The notes below the pieces were generated by a model. It was not told the origin of the DNA, searched no databases, and saw nothing but the letters and a program-made list of their open reading frames with translations. From the NCBI RefSeq assembly GCF_017654505.1, contig NC_054545.1:10860427-10924426 (forward strand): a DNA stretch of 64,000 bases. Reading direction: 5' to 3'. The DNA is from Polyodon spathula (Eukaryota; Chordata; Actinopteri; Acipenseriformes; Polyodontidae). A program made the position numbers and the translations under genes. This document shows positions 49,961 to 62,810 of this stretch, piece after piece; the first letter of the stretch is position 1, and every line of letters begins with the position of its first letter.

Positions 49961-52900
49961 AACATTCATGGACCTCAATATGGTGAGCAATTAACTGTGT
50001 TGCTTCAAGCATTCTGCTGGTTGTTGCTTATTTATTTTGTGATGTGTGTGATTTGTTTCTTCACACAATCCTTGTCTTTAATACAAGCACTGCAAGCACA
50101 AGACATTATTTAACAAATATATTCAAATTGTAAGCATGTCTAAAATGGTTTTAGTTCCCTGTTGTTTTTTATTTGCACTCTACACAGGATACAAGATGAT
50201 AATAGCAATAGTGATAATATAGTTTCAAAACAACAACAAAAAAATGCTGCCCATTAAACAGTTTGCATAAAATGAATATCTTCATGGGCACACTCTTAAA
50301 ATGTTAGCAGTTGTCTAAAATTAAACAAATCCATCAAAGTGTCATTTCTGATTTCAAACAGGAATTGTATGTTGCAATATCATGAGATCCTCAATATGTT
50401 CATTAACCGTTTACTTGTGTTACTATGCAGTGCCCAACAATTTTACAACATGTACAACGTGTCATGTGACGTCACTGTTTTATTTTTATTAGGTGTGGTG
50501 TTAAAGGAAGTTTATATGACTTGTGTTGCAACCTGGATGAGTAGTTCCGGTCAGTTGAATAGAATTTAGCAAATCAGCACCATCCAATTTTGATTTGACT
50601 TGCTGATCCAAAGCTACCCTACCCTCTAACTTTTTGTTGACTCTAATTAGTTGCTTCTGAATTGATGATAGGGTCCATTCCAGCTAGCTTCCAGCTGTAG
50701 TCAAAGCATTTGGCTGGAGCTCCTCAGAAAACCCAATGAGACTCACTTGACAAAATGGAAAAAATATGCTTTGTACTAGTTTCTTTATTCATGTATATAT
50801 TACTTGTCACTGATAAAAAGCAAACAAAATGGAATGAACTTGATGTGCTGCGTTGTTTCAAGTGCGTGCCATGTTGACATGTAATAATGGCTGTGGTATA
50901 TATGGTGATGTATAGGTGGCATCTTTCCTGTGTTTTAATGTTTAGTAAAAGGTCTCTTTTAAAAGGCCTCCTCCAGTCAGCAGTTAATTTTGGACGGCTA
51001 CAAATCTGTAAACTAAAAGGAGGTAAAGAAAGGTAGATTTACTGGCTGATTTTGTGAAAGGTTACTGGCTGGCTGTCTTAAGCTTAAGTAAATATTGATA
51101 AATATTGTGTATAAATGTATGGTCAAAAGAAATGTATGTTATTTTTCTTGAGTACCTTGACTTTGTATATCTTTAAAATACAATACGGCAGCATATGGCA
51201 TGGGAAGTTCATGCAGTTAATGATCTAAACAAAGGGCGGTCTTAATAATTTCACCGTTACAAAGCAAGTGTATTGCAATTAGTTTTGTTGTATATTTTAG
51301 TTAAATGTATTTGGATCTGCAATTTTTTTTTTCATCAGTAACCTGATGTGTCATATGGTTTTACCAATTGTCCCCTGTCCTCTGGGTAAATGGGGCTATT
51401 CTTTACTCACAACAGAATGTTACAAAGTGTTTCACTTTTTTGTCATATAGCTTTTGTCACATGCCAATAATTGCTTTTGTTTCTGTGAACTGGACATTAT
51501 TTTCAGTCGATCGGTCTAGTGCAGTAATGATTCACTGCTTTTTTAGAGTCTCACAGTTTAAGTGACAGCTGTTTGTTTTTTTTTTTTTAATGTCTGAAGA
51601 AGTTGATCATGGAAAACTCTAGTTAAAAAGTAAATCTTGTTTTTTGGAATAACCTAAACTGGATTCTCTGTTGAGATAAATACATTTAAAATTCTCAGGA
51701 TTTCAACATGCATTTTTCATGTCCTCAGTGAGCCACCATACTTCCTTGATCTGTTACAACACAGTAAAATCATGTTTTACCTAGCTGGGTTACCATACAA
51801 CAATCTGTGAATTACAAATACCACAAATAAATGTAAAGTGATGCCATAGAATCAATCTATCAAATGTAATAAAATGCTTTGAATGCATTTGGCTTCTGTC
51901 TTAAGCCATTAAATGCTATGGCCACTGGATTTGGCATGATATAAAGCTTGCATTGCCTGACACAGACCCAACTGCTGCATATTTAAATATTTATTGTCAA
52001 GTAGAAAGGTTGATTCCATGTGCATCCGTATTGATATATAAAGTGAATTATTTGACTCGAACACACGAGTTGGAAGTTATTTATAAAAGAAATCAATTTT
52101 CAAACATGTGTAGGTCCATAAATTATATTCTGGTTGAAACAGTATTCTCTTAGGTCATGGTTTGCACATTTGCACATCCACTGCTATTAGAATGCTATTT
52201 ACTGCCACCAGCTGCAGTGCTCAGCTAAAAAAAGTTCTTGACACCAACTATTGCTTTTCAGCACCAATGCTTCCGGCTGCTAACAGGACTCCTATCTATG
52301 TAATCTCCAATCTTAAACTCTTTCTTTTGGCATGAACTTCCCGTTTATAGATATTGCCTGTCATTGTTTCCAAGTGGCTGAGGCTGAGACTGGAGGTGGG
52401 GGTGGGGAAGGTGCCTCCCAACTAGTGCCATTTGATACAGATGACAGTAAGTCATGCATTACTTCTAGATTTCTTGCTAAACATTGCTGGCACGGTAGGT
52501 GTGACATGCACAACCTATTGCACATGACTATAAGTAATTAAAAAAATGACGATATATCCTTTAGGAACAGTAGGTACTGCATATAACTTTTCAACAACAG
52601 TGAGATGCCTGTTAGATTGATAGACTGAAGATAAAATACACATAGAGGAGGCAAACTACTGTTAGCAGCCATAAGAGATTGACTTAACACTTCCAGAACT
52701 TGTTAAGGATAAGTGCAACTCCAATGGGAATCATACCCACAGGCACACTCCTTTTTCACACTCAAAAATAACTGGTTTGGTCATGGAAAAGGTAAGGGAC
52801 ACATCTCTGGAATGCTTCTGACCCACACTAGAATTGTGCACAACTCTTGGAGCATTCCTGGATGTTTTGTAGAAGATCCACAATACCCGGTGGGATTTAC

Positions 52901-53990
52901 TGGTCAAAAATTACATAATACATGCTATAATGTTCATTTGTTTGATTGTATGTCCATGGGATATTAGATGCATTAATGATAAAAACACAAAAAAAGACAT
53001 AAATGCAAAGCTTTTTCTTTAACAATAACAGAATTAAAGACATTTCTTGGCAAACTATTTGTTATTTATTTTGTAATATTAATTATTAATTTTGTGATAA
53101 ATCCTTTATAAGATGCACACTTATCATTTTCTCAGGATTAAGCTAGTGCATTTTTTGTTGTCAAATGGTTCCATTTTAAATGGTATTTGGGGGCAGGTAA
53201 TTCTATTGTTTTCCTCCATAACAAATGTTGGATTCAAAAATAGAAACTAGATAAATAGTTGTATATCATGTGACATGAAAAAATCGTGATTTCCAGAGAC
53301 AGAGGCCATCTGCTGATTTTTTTTTATTTCAAATTCTATGGTGGAAGATAAAATGTATAGTTTTAATTTGTTTATTTTGGTATATTACATAAACAATAAC
53401 CCTAGGTTTGCTTTGCCCCCCCCCCCCACTGACTTCCTCTCAACATAGTTTTTTAACTATGGTGTACTAGTTCACACACTTTCAAATGACCATTATGTTG
53501 CTTCATATAAATAAATATATGAAACACTTTGCTTTTTTTTGACTGTTTCAACCATAGTCTTCCTCGGCAAAGGACAGTTAGGGGAGTCAGATTCGTTATT
53601 CTTGGTGGCAAGTTGAAACTCCAGGATACTGCTTGAATGTCACACAACAGTCCTCCTCTCTGCAGCAAAGTGACCTTCTATATCCGGTGCCTGCCAGCTG
53701 GGGTTGGAGCGTCTGCAGTATGGTATATTTTAGCGACGGGAGAGCTTAACTTTTGTTCTGCTGCTGTCTGTACTGTTAGACGTGGGGCATGTAATTTCTA
53801 AAAACAGACTGTAAAAGAAGGCTTCTATTATTTTTCGTATACAGGAGTCATGAGTTTTACCGTGGTTTTTAATGTAGTTTGCGTTTTGTTGCATAGCATA
53901 GAAAAGTGTCTAGCCACTGCATTCAATGGTAAAAATGTGCTTAGTGGGAATAGCTAGTATATATATATTATATATAGATATATATAAGTC
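49961..53990. other. Intergenic sequence, no recognised gene
   Basis: Patches at about 50650-50760, 51190-51260 and 53540-53800 are balanced and unique and could be regulatory. A poly-C tract lies at 53417-53428. Short frames across the block have no splice context or known domains. Confidence 0.4.
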
Positions 53991-53997
53991 CATATTA

Positions 53998-53999
<2 letters not shown>

Positions 54000-54032
<33 letters not shown>
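54000..54032. repeat. (AT)n microsatellite
   Basis: Short AT array. Confidence 0.9.
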
Positions 54033-54035
<3 letters not shown>

Positions 54036-55642
54036 TGCCAATTCTGACTGATTTTGTAATATCTTTAAAAAAATAAAATAAAAACCCCACAGAATTAGTA
54101 GCAAGCAGCAGGAGTCTTTAAAAGCTAATTGTGAACCCCTAATCTTCTGTAAATCTACATTTATATATTTACTGTTTGAAACTTTTGTGGCAATTTACCA
54201 GCTACTACTCTTTCCCTTGAAAGGCGGTTCATGAATTCCCTTTTGAAGTATTCATTTGTTTTTATAATAATAACATTCACATAACTAGTAACACATACAT
54301 AATAGGAATTGCAACACCTTTTTTTTCAAAAGTTTTTTTTTTTTTTTTTTAGTTAAGTTTGTTTTAAAAACCTCAAAATAACTTGCCTCAGAGTCAGTTA
54401 CAATTGTATAATATACATAACACTCCATAAATTATATAAAATCACTTTTGACACAAGAAGTGTCTATGTATTTGTTTTTTTGTGGGTCAGCAGACGTCAG
54501 GAAAGAAAACGTTTCTTAATGCTAATTTTAGTTTTTATTTATTTATTTATTTATTTATTATCAGCGTCCATGCTGTAAAGTGCATTATTAAAATTATAAC
54601 TATTATTAAAAGGTATAATTATTAAAGCTATATAGCTTTGTTAATCTATCTGGCAAGCTAATAAGCAATGTTCCTAAACTGATATAACCACGTAGCCTAG
54701 TATAGAGGCTTTTCTGTCGTCAAAATATTAAAGTTCAAGACAAAGAAAGTGATCGTAATAACCATTAATGCCCTTGCTGGTGTGTCTGCGCGTTTTCTTG
54801 TTGTTTCGTTCATTCAAGTCATGTTATATATTGTTGCTGGCTTCAGATTTTGTCTAGCTCACAAAAAATTGTTCATTTCATAATCCTGAGTGCAGACCTA
54901 TGATTACTTTACTTTGTCGTCCACCGTCCACCCTCAATAAATCCAGACAGTCGCGTTGTTTTGAAAAATAAATCCAATAGTTTTAGAAGCCATTTGAGAA
55001 GATAATGGTATAGGGAGCCCATTCTTTCAGTCCTAATCTTCAAGTGGTTTAAGATTAATGATAGGATGTTTATGCCTTGGAGTGTGTGGGTTCTTTCTTA
55101 TAAGACTATCAGCATGGTATTTACTTAACATCGTTGACAAGGCTGTCAGTAGTCTATTTTTCTCCTTGGACAGTGTCGTGGCGTCTTTTGTTAAGGCTTG
55201 TACAGTGGGTTCTCGTACGCCAATCTAAATGTATCCACGAGCAATATGTGTTTTCTCGAATCTAATAGGGCGTGTAGCTGGTCAATAATTAAAATAAACA
55301 TACAAACAAGCTTTACCATACCCACAAAATATTTACCACATTGATAATCTAATACGATTGTTTTTTGTGAAATAAATAAATATGTGTGTTGCTTATTCTG
55401 CACCATTAGCAGATTTTTCACAAACAAAATAGCAAATGAAATGTACAGTAGAAGCTTTATGAATGTCTGATGCAGGCTTTTCTAACATTATGTGAACATC
55501 ATTAATCTAATTTTGAAAAGGGTTCCAATTAGCAACAGGTAGCCATTGTACAGTATATTGAAATCTAGTGATCAGGTAACCAATTACTTTAGCGATTCGA
55601 TCGTATCTCTTCATCTATGATCCAAATAACTGACCAAATTGG

Positions 55643-55647
<5 letters not shown>
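54033..55647. other. Intergenic sequence, no recognised gene
   Basis: TTTA repeats lie at about 54535-54560. Nothing else stands out. Confidence 0.45.
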
Positions 55648-55730
<83 letters not shown>

Positions 55731-55742
55731 TGTGTGTGTGTT
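55648..55742. repeat. Compound microsatellite (GT)n-(AT)n-(GT)n
   Basis: GT array, then AT array, then a short GT array. Confidence 0.97.
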
Positions 55743-56814
55743 TTATATTTGTGCTATTCCCACGATAACACGTGTTTGGCACGCCTACAATGTATTGAAT
55801 ATATTTTAGAAATAAAACATTTGTCTATAAGAGGACTGTTGCTAGTTTCATACTTTCTGTTTTCTTTCATATTTTTGCATTTGAAAGTTGATTTACTGTT
55901 TACTCTTCATAGCCCAAATTATAATTTATAAATATTTATCTTAACTGCACTTAACTGCTGGTAAACACAAGTGATTTATAGTTTTATGTTTTATTTTACA
56001 TGCATTTCTTTTCATGTATCTGACACCTGTGAAGCAACTCGGTATTGTGACTTTTTAAGAAAAGCCGTTTTAAGTAAAATATTATAAAATGTATTAAATC
56101 ATAAGTGAGGCCGTTTTTGTTAATATAATCTACAATACTATTTAAACTATCTAGTATCAAAATATGTTTAAATGTTTTGGATCGATTAAGTGTTGTGCCT
56201 TCAGCTTTCTATTGTAGTCCACCTAAATAGAAATGTTATAAAATATACAGAGACAAGGGAACGGGATTGACATTTACAACATAAAGGCAAATAAAATATC
56301 TTGAGTCATTGTATGCGTAACTGTATATGAGAGTCCGAATGTAGAGTACTAAATGCGTGTTCGTTCAAAAACAATTAAAACAAACAAACAAAAAAAAACA
56401 ATCGAAGCTAAATTAAAATTAAGATCAGTATTGTTAATAAAGGCAGCGAGGTACGCCATATGTAAGGAAATAATTTATGAACAACTGACTGAATCTGTAT
56501 TTTGACATTACTATAAAGAGATGATACTTGAATTCCAGAAGGGGTCGCATCGTACCGCCTGATCTCCCTATTTGTGAGTTTCTATTACATGGTGGGCTGC
56601 ATAAGAAGAAGAAGAAAAAAAAAAAAACTCGTTCCCCCCTTTTTCTCTTTATCCAGTTCTCAATCCCTGTTTTTTTCTCCCCTGTTATTTACAGTTCTTG
56701 TGAAATGTCTCACTTTACTGCCCTGAGCTACCCTCCGGTTATTTATAACCTTTTTGTTTTTGTTCAAATAACTGAAAAATTATACATTAATGCAAGTTAG
56801 AAAACACAACGATA

Positions 56815-57360
56815 AATTATCAACATTTTTTCGCCTGTTAGTTCCGCCGACCCAAGCAGGATTTATTTGCAGATCTCAAGTCCTGAAGCTATAAAACGCG
56901 ATTTTTTTTTCTTCTCTAAAAACTGGTCAAATGTTGACATCATTTAAGCCAATCTAACACTCAGGATTAGCAACGAGAAACTAATAAGAAAATATCAGAC
57001 CGTCCTGCCGGGGGTTCCTAATTACATTTTAACTGATAGAAAATAAAGGCTACAAACCTTGAGGCTTAACTTTAGTTCTATTTTATTGTATTTTATTTAT
57101 TTTTCAAGTAATTTTACATTATGAGGACTGGCCATTTTAAATCTCAGGAGCAATAGTGAATTTTAGGCCTTTAGCGATGTGGTTTAATTAGAAATTTTAC
57201 ATCATTAAGTTTGAGGGGGGGAAACGGAGGAAAAAATTCTGTCACTCATTTTTAAGAAGACAAGCACTACTGAGGTGTGAAGAAATCGGCTCTAATTCAA
57301 AAAGGCAATCAGGCAGAAAAAGTCCTCAACATTACCCTGCTAGTTATAAATCAGATTTTT
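56815..57360. other. Candidate conserved noncoding elements, intergenic
   Basis: Two neighbouring unique blocks. The first has AATGTTGACATCATTTAAGC and CCTAATTACATTTTAACTG. The second (about 57130-57340) has GTGGTTTAATTAG, GAAATCGGCTCTAATTC and AAAGGCAATCAGGC. No coding potential. They read as regulatory DNA but this is untested. Confidence 0.38.
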
Positions 57361-57984
57361 TTTTTTTCTATAATGACACACCACATCGTTAGTTTTCCTT
57401 TTTTTTCACAGCACGCTTTTATTCAGCTTTCCACTCGCCCATGTATTATTAATAGTAAGTATTTTTTGATTCCAAGCCTCATATATTTTAAGATGCATGT
57501 TCATATAATCAGACCGTGAAAAGCCGCTTCTTCCTGCATGCGTTTTTATTAAACAACACACAGGCTTCTACATTATTAGCCTATTATGTATTTATTTAAT
57601 TATGTCCCAAATATATTTTTTTTTTCCAATTTCATTATGTATAGCACAATTGAAAAAATACAGTTGAAAAAGAAGACTTTAAGTGTAAACTAATAAGTAT
57701 TTATATTGCAAAAAACTACACCGTGTTTAAAATGAGTATATACAAACAACAAAGAAAAACATACTGTGTCACTTTGAGCGGAGTTTTTATCAACGGCATG
57801 GTTATACCTTTGTTTGCATCATTTAAATGCAGGTAAAAATAGAACCGCAAGACATTTAGCCACCAGATGAAAAAGACCAAAAAAACAAACAAGAAACCCG
57901 TATTACAGGGTTAAAACTGATTCTTTAAAATTGTGGATTGTTATTGTTATGCAATACGTGGTTTACAAAGAGAATTATAGACAG

Positions 57985-58189
57985 TATAATAATTCATTCA
58001 CCTGTTTATTTATTCTCTGTCTTGTTTTTGAGTGCTGGATGGAAAATATCAGAAATAATAAATAGATTATTCAAGGCTGTCTCCCTCCTGGCGTGATCAT
58101 CAAGAATAAATACAAGTTGGCATCTAGCGCTGTGGAGAATTAGGTAGAAGAGTTTGCAAAATTCCTGCAGGGAATAGCTGTTGACAATT

Positions 58190-58190
<1 letters not shown>
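57985..58190. other. Candidate conserved noncoding element, intergenic
   Basis: Unique block with GAATAAATACAAG, AATAAATAGATTATTC and GCTGTTGACAATTAA motifs, ending where a CA microsatellite starts. No coding potential. Confidence 0.36.

Positions 58191-58191
<1 letters not shown>

Positions 58192-58240
<49 letters not shown>
58192..58240. repeat. (CA)n microsatellite
   Basis: Perfect CA array of about 47 bases. Confidence 0.97.
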
Positions 58241-58244
<4 letters not shown>

Positions 58245-59329
58245 AGAGCTGCTAGGATCCAATCATAATTTGTGATTGAACTCAACAGAAATTATGACAT
58301 GTTGTATAAAATATAAAGGCTATTGTAATTATAACACGTATACCGCTGTATTATTCTTCTGGAAATATCTATTTAGCATCGATTTTAGGTTGTGTATGTC
58401 GATGTTATTTTTTGTTTCTCTTTTAATAGTGAATTCACATTGAAGGTACACTACAAACACACACACACACATAGTTGCACGTTATAAAACAGCTTACGTG
58501 TTCAAATCATACCAATCCAATGTATAGTTTAGCCTACACAAAATATGTCTAATACAGCTAGTCAATATAATGTCATTCTTGTGTGTGTGTGTTTCAATAT
58601 CTGCAACTACTATTGTATGTAAGCGCACTGTAGCGTTTTGGATGCACTGTTTTGTTAATGTATAGACAGTAAATGATAAATTTGTCTTAAAATTGCCTGC
58701 TTAACTTGTAGCAGGCTACAACGTTTTAGTTCATAAGACTAAATGACCTTTGCAAAGACTCAACCCCCAAATGATTTTCATATCTATACAATGAAAATAC
58801 TTTTACAAAACAAAGCGTCGATTTCTCCCAACAAGAAAGACATTTTCTGAGTAAATTAAATTGTAAACTTCTTACAGAAATTATCAATAGCCAAATGAAT
58901 AGTTTTCTTTTGCAAATATTGCACATAGTAACAGTTTTCGGCCGCATTCATTATGCTGTAGACCTACACAATAAGCAACGAAGTTCCCTTTTCAATTGAA
59001 AGGCTAAAAGGAAATTATTTTCTTCAACCTAGAGTTTGTAGCGCTGCCTCTTGACTCCAAAGAGAACACAAAAGCATGTCGGTCTTTTATAGTATTATCA
59101 AAGTATTATTAATATAGCACATACATTACCAGATAGATGACCCAGCGTGGTATTTAAAAATGTCACTGTAATCAGTTTATTTTGATTCATATATTACATA
59201 TTTGATCATTAAATTGAATACAGACTCAAGTTCTAAAACCTCCTGTTTTGTTTTTGTGTTAGGGTGTTTTTGGTAATATAAAAGAATGGAGGATTATTTA
59301 TTTATTTATTTTTGGCTTGTTTTCATTGA

Positions 59330-59480
59330 TCAGTCATTCTGAGCTAACGTAATTATCCTCATCAATAGGAGACTGCAGCGAGAATCATTATGTGGGTGAC
59401 ATTGATAAATGATCTCCAAAACGCAGCCTTTTCTCTGGAGCACCAACCCCCAATCTGACCCTCACACATACACTAAGGTA
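59330..59480. other. Candidate conserved noncoding element, intergenic
   Basis: Unique block with TTGATCAGTCATTCTGAG, GTAATTATCCTCATC and GACATTGATAAATGATC motifs. It ends before an AAG-rich run at about 59505-59525. Confidence 0.36.
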
Positions 59481-59819
59481 GCCATAGAAACACCTTGGGA
59501 TCGAAAGAAGAAGAAGAAGAAGAAAAAAACACTACTAAAATGCGAAAAGCGAAGAGAAATACAAACAAAAAAACAAGAAACTGGAAAATGTTTATTTCGA
59601 GAATATATTTAGATGTACGTTGAGCGCGCTCACGAATATTCACGACTGAGAAGTGTTTTTTTTTTCTTTTAGTAAACTGTTTTATTTAAAAACAAAATAG
59701 TTCAAACGAAGACAATCTTGTTTTAGAGACCTAAATGGTGTAAAATTTAAATCTAGTATGTAGCTACATTAAACAGAGAGCATGTTTTATTTGAACAGTC
59801 AGTGATATTGTATTTAATA

Positions 59820-59945
59820 CTGTTTCAATCGCTTTCGTTGATTTCATCAGCCTTTCATACAGTAAAGCGTTGGCACAGATCGAATAACCTCAATTCGACC
59901 AGGTGTGATTTAAGCAGACCCTAATTATTAGGGGTTAATTAATAA
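59820..59945. other. Candidate conserved noncoding element, intergenic
   Basis: Short unique block with GACCAGGTGTGATTTAAGC (T-box-like AGGTGTGA) and CCCTAATTATTAGGGG, a small palindrome containing a homeodomain core. Confidence 0.35.
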
Positions 59946-60039
59946 CACTGTTTATTTATTTATTTATTTATTCATTCATTTATTTATTTTTGGATCAGTT
60001 ACCTGGTATCATTGAACATCTTTTTAACACTTTAAATGC

Positions 60040-60270
60040 TTATGTTCTGGACAGAAACACCTCAGAAATCAACGTGTTCTAATGGAGCTGGTTCTAAAGT
60101 AGCTTTGACAGTGTGGAGATGAAGGGGTGGAGTTGTTTAGCTCGGCTGGATCATCCATCATCACTGTCAGATGAAGCTGCAAAGAGAAGCGGCACAAGCA
60201 ATCTCCCTTCTGTCTCTCTCCAAAAAACTATTATTAAAATTCCAATAATCAAATGAGTAATCACTCCCTT
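60040..60270. other. Candidate conserved noncoding element with two TGACAG cores
   Basis: GC-balanced unique block. TGACAG lies at 60106-60111 and CTGTCA at 60164-60169, the latter beside ATCATCCATCATCA, which resembles PBX-type half-sites. No coding potential. Confidence 0.38.
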
Positions 60271-60313
60271 TCGTCAAAACGGAAATATTTTCTTAAACAA
60301 TAGCTATATTTTG

Positions 60314-60315
<2 letters not shown>

Positions 60316-60343
<28 letters not shown>
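60316..60343. repeat. Poly-A tract
   Basis: Run of about 28 A. Confidence 0.95.
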
Positions 60344-60347
<4 letters not shown>

Positions 60348-61130
60348 ACACCCAACGGTTTTATGTACAAACAAGGTGTTGTTTGTTTGTTTGTTCGTAG
60401 TTTTTGTTTGCGTTATTTAACACAGTGTGGGTGCCAGCTTACTACTTTTTTTTTTTTTTTTTAAGAACAGGCACATTATCTTTGTATAATATTTTATATT
60501 GAGTGTTAAGATTTCTAATAGGAGTCGCGTCAAAAATTTACATAGATCTATATGTTAACCAAAAAAGAGCGACAGTCCACCGAATCCGCGAATAATAATA
60601 CGATACTACTACGGCTATTATTATTATAACAACAACATAAAGGCTAGTGATGTCAAGATAATACAACCCGGTATATAAATATTACATTACTGGTGTCTGT
60701 TTTTTTATTATTATTTATTTTCCTGTCTTTATTTTAAACAGTTAAGCGGTTTTAAATAAAATATTATTTACAAAAACAAAAACTGAGGTCAGAACGAAAT
60801 TGGATAACACCTATACCTTGGGCTTAATACTTATAGTTCACCATTTAAAAGCACCAAACAAACACAAAAATACCCGAATAACCATAAACATCGACAAGAA
60901 TAGTCAATAATGTAAATCCTACATTCAAATTCAATGCAATTCAAAATTGGCTTGGATATAAAAAAAGAAAGTATTTAATTTATAATATATACATTCATCA
61001 CCGAGTAGGCATAAAAATATCCTCCTCTTTTAAAACGAAAAAAAGATATTCCTCATCAATTTACCAAGACTGCACAATAAAAATAGAAACATTTTCTACA
61101 TGTGACAAATGAGACCCAAATGCGGGCTGA

Positions 61131-61197
<67 letters not shown>
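61131..61197. repeat. (ATT)n microsatellite
   Basis: Trinucleotide array of about 22 units. Confidence 0.97.
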
Positions 61198-61199
<2 letters not shown>

Positions 61200-61239
61200 G
61201 TTAACTATTTATTAAACGGAATAAACTAAATCATTAATA

Positions 61240-61450
61240 CTTGGTTGTTAACAGTACTGTGAGATTCAATTTCGGCTCCTCTCTGCTGGTCTGTCGGGAA
61301 TCCCATCACAGATTTTCTTAGACTCGTTTTTGGTTAAGGGTTGTGTTCGCCTTTGCCGGGGGCAAACACAACTCAAATACCTCAGCGCCAACAACAGCTT
61401 AGGCAGGCTTGCTTCAACCAGCTGGGGTCGCTGTAGGCTACTTATATGCG
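61240..61450. other. GC-balanced intergenic island with a hairpin
   Basis: The segment GGTTGTGTTCGCCTTTGCC is followed by GGGGGCAAACACAACTC. GTTGTGTT and AACACAAC are inverted copies and GCC/GGC stack inside, so a short stem could form. The block is unique and unidentified. Confidence 0.35.
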
Positions 61451-61993
61451 GCTATATAAATGTATAACAATACTCGTGATTAATGCATTTGTGCCTACGT
61501 GAAATAGGTTGTGTAATTATCTCTGTACAAAATCTTTAAAGTTTTGACTATCTATCCATGGTTTTACTTTTTTTTTTTTTTTTTTTTTACAAAAATAAGC
61601 AAAACAGTCGACCAGTCAACTAAATAAATAAATGCACTTCTTATAACGGTGTATTTGTTTGCATTATTCAAGTAAAGGAATGTAGGCTTATTGTTGTTTT
61701 TCATACATAAAACAGCAATTAACTTTAGGCAGAATTGCCTATATATATATATTCACATATCAAACAGCAACCGGTTTGCCTAAATAAACGTATTAAGGAT
61801 TTTGCACACATTCAACTATTGACAATTTAATCAAAATGTAAACAACATTTTTAATTGTGTGAAATGCATTCATGTCAATACCAAGTAATACAAATTAAAA
61901 AAAAAACAAAAAAAAAAAAACTGATGTGACTAACGATTTCAAAGATTTTTGCTTTTCATGTGTACGAAAATTTTACAGGTAAATACTTATATA

Positions 61994-61995
<2 letters not shown>

Positions 61996-62065
<70 letters not shown>
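61996..62065. repeat. (AAT)n microsatellite
   Basis: Trinucleotide array of about 23 units; encodes only poly-Asn in one frame. Confidence 0.97.
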
Positions 62066-62368
62066 TCTTATTTTAAGAAACAATGTTTTATTTGTTCAAT
62101 GTATACCGATACTCCCCTTCTAGGAAAACCCAACTTTACTTTTTATTTTGTTTAATTCAAATTTTGTTTTATTTTATTTTATTATTATAGATTTATTTTA
62201 ACTAAGAAATGCTGGGTGGGAATATCTAATTGTACCTGTAGCTAAAAAAGGATAACTAGTTTACAATGGTAAAGTGGGAGAGATATGAACACTCTGATCT
62301 TTAGGTTGTGTGAATTTGAGTGATTAGCCATTTAATACAAAAGGTCCTTACTCTAGTTAGTGCAACAG

Positions 62369-62371
<3 letters not shown>

Positions 62372-62438
<67 letters not shown>
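62372..62438. repeat. (CA)n microsatellite
   Basis: Perfect CA array of about 66 bases. Confidence 0.97.
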
Positions 62439-62439
<1 letters not shown>

Positions 62440-62810
62440 CACTTAACAAATTATAAACTTGCACACATACTTGGTAATTAGTTACTGTTATTTGTGTCTT
62501 AACTGGATGTATATAGTGTTGTTGATTATGTCATGTTATCCATCAAAGAAATCAACAACAGCAACAAAAAATCACTTACACAGGGACTCATTTCAATTGT
62601 AAAGTAATACTTATAATAATAATAACAAATAATAATAATACCTCATGTAACTAATTTGTTAAAATGCATCACCCACAACTCAATTTATTCTTTGAAAAAC
62701 CATCTAAATATACAACATTCTTTTAAAGAGTGAAAACTCTTTTAACACCTCCTGAGGGGAAAGAAATAAATAATTTAGTTTATAGTAAAACATGTAAACA
62801 CACAGAAATC

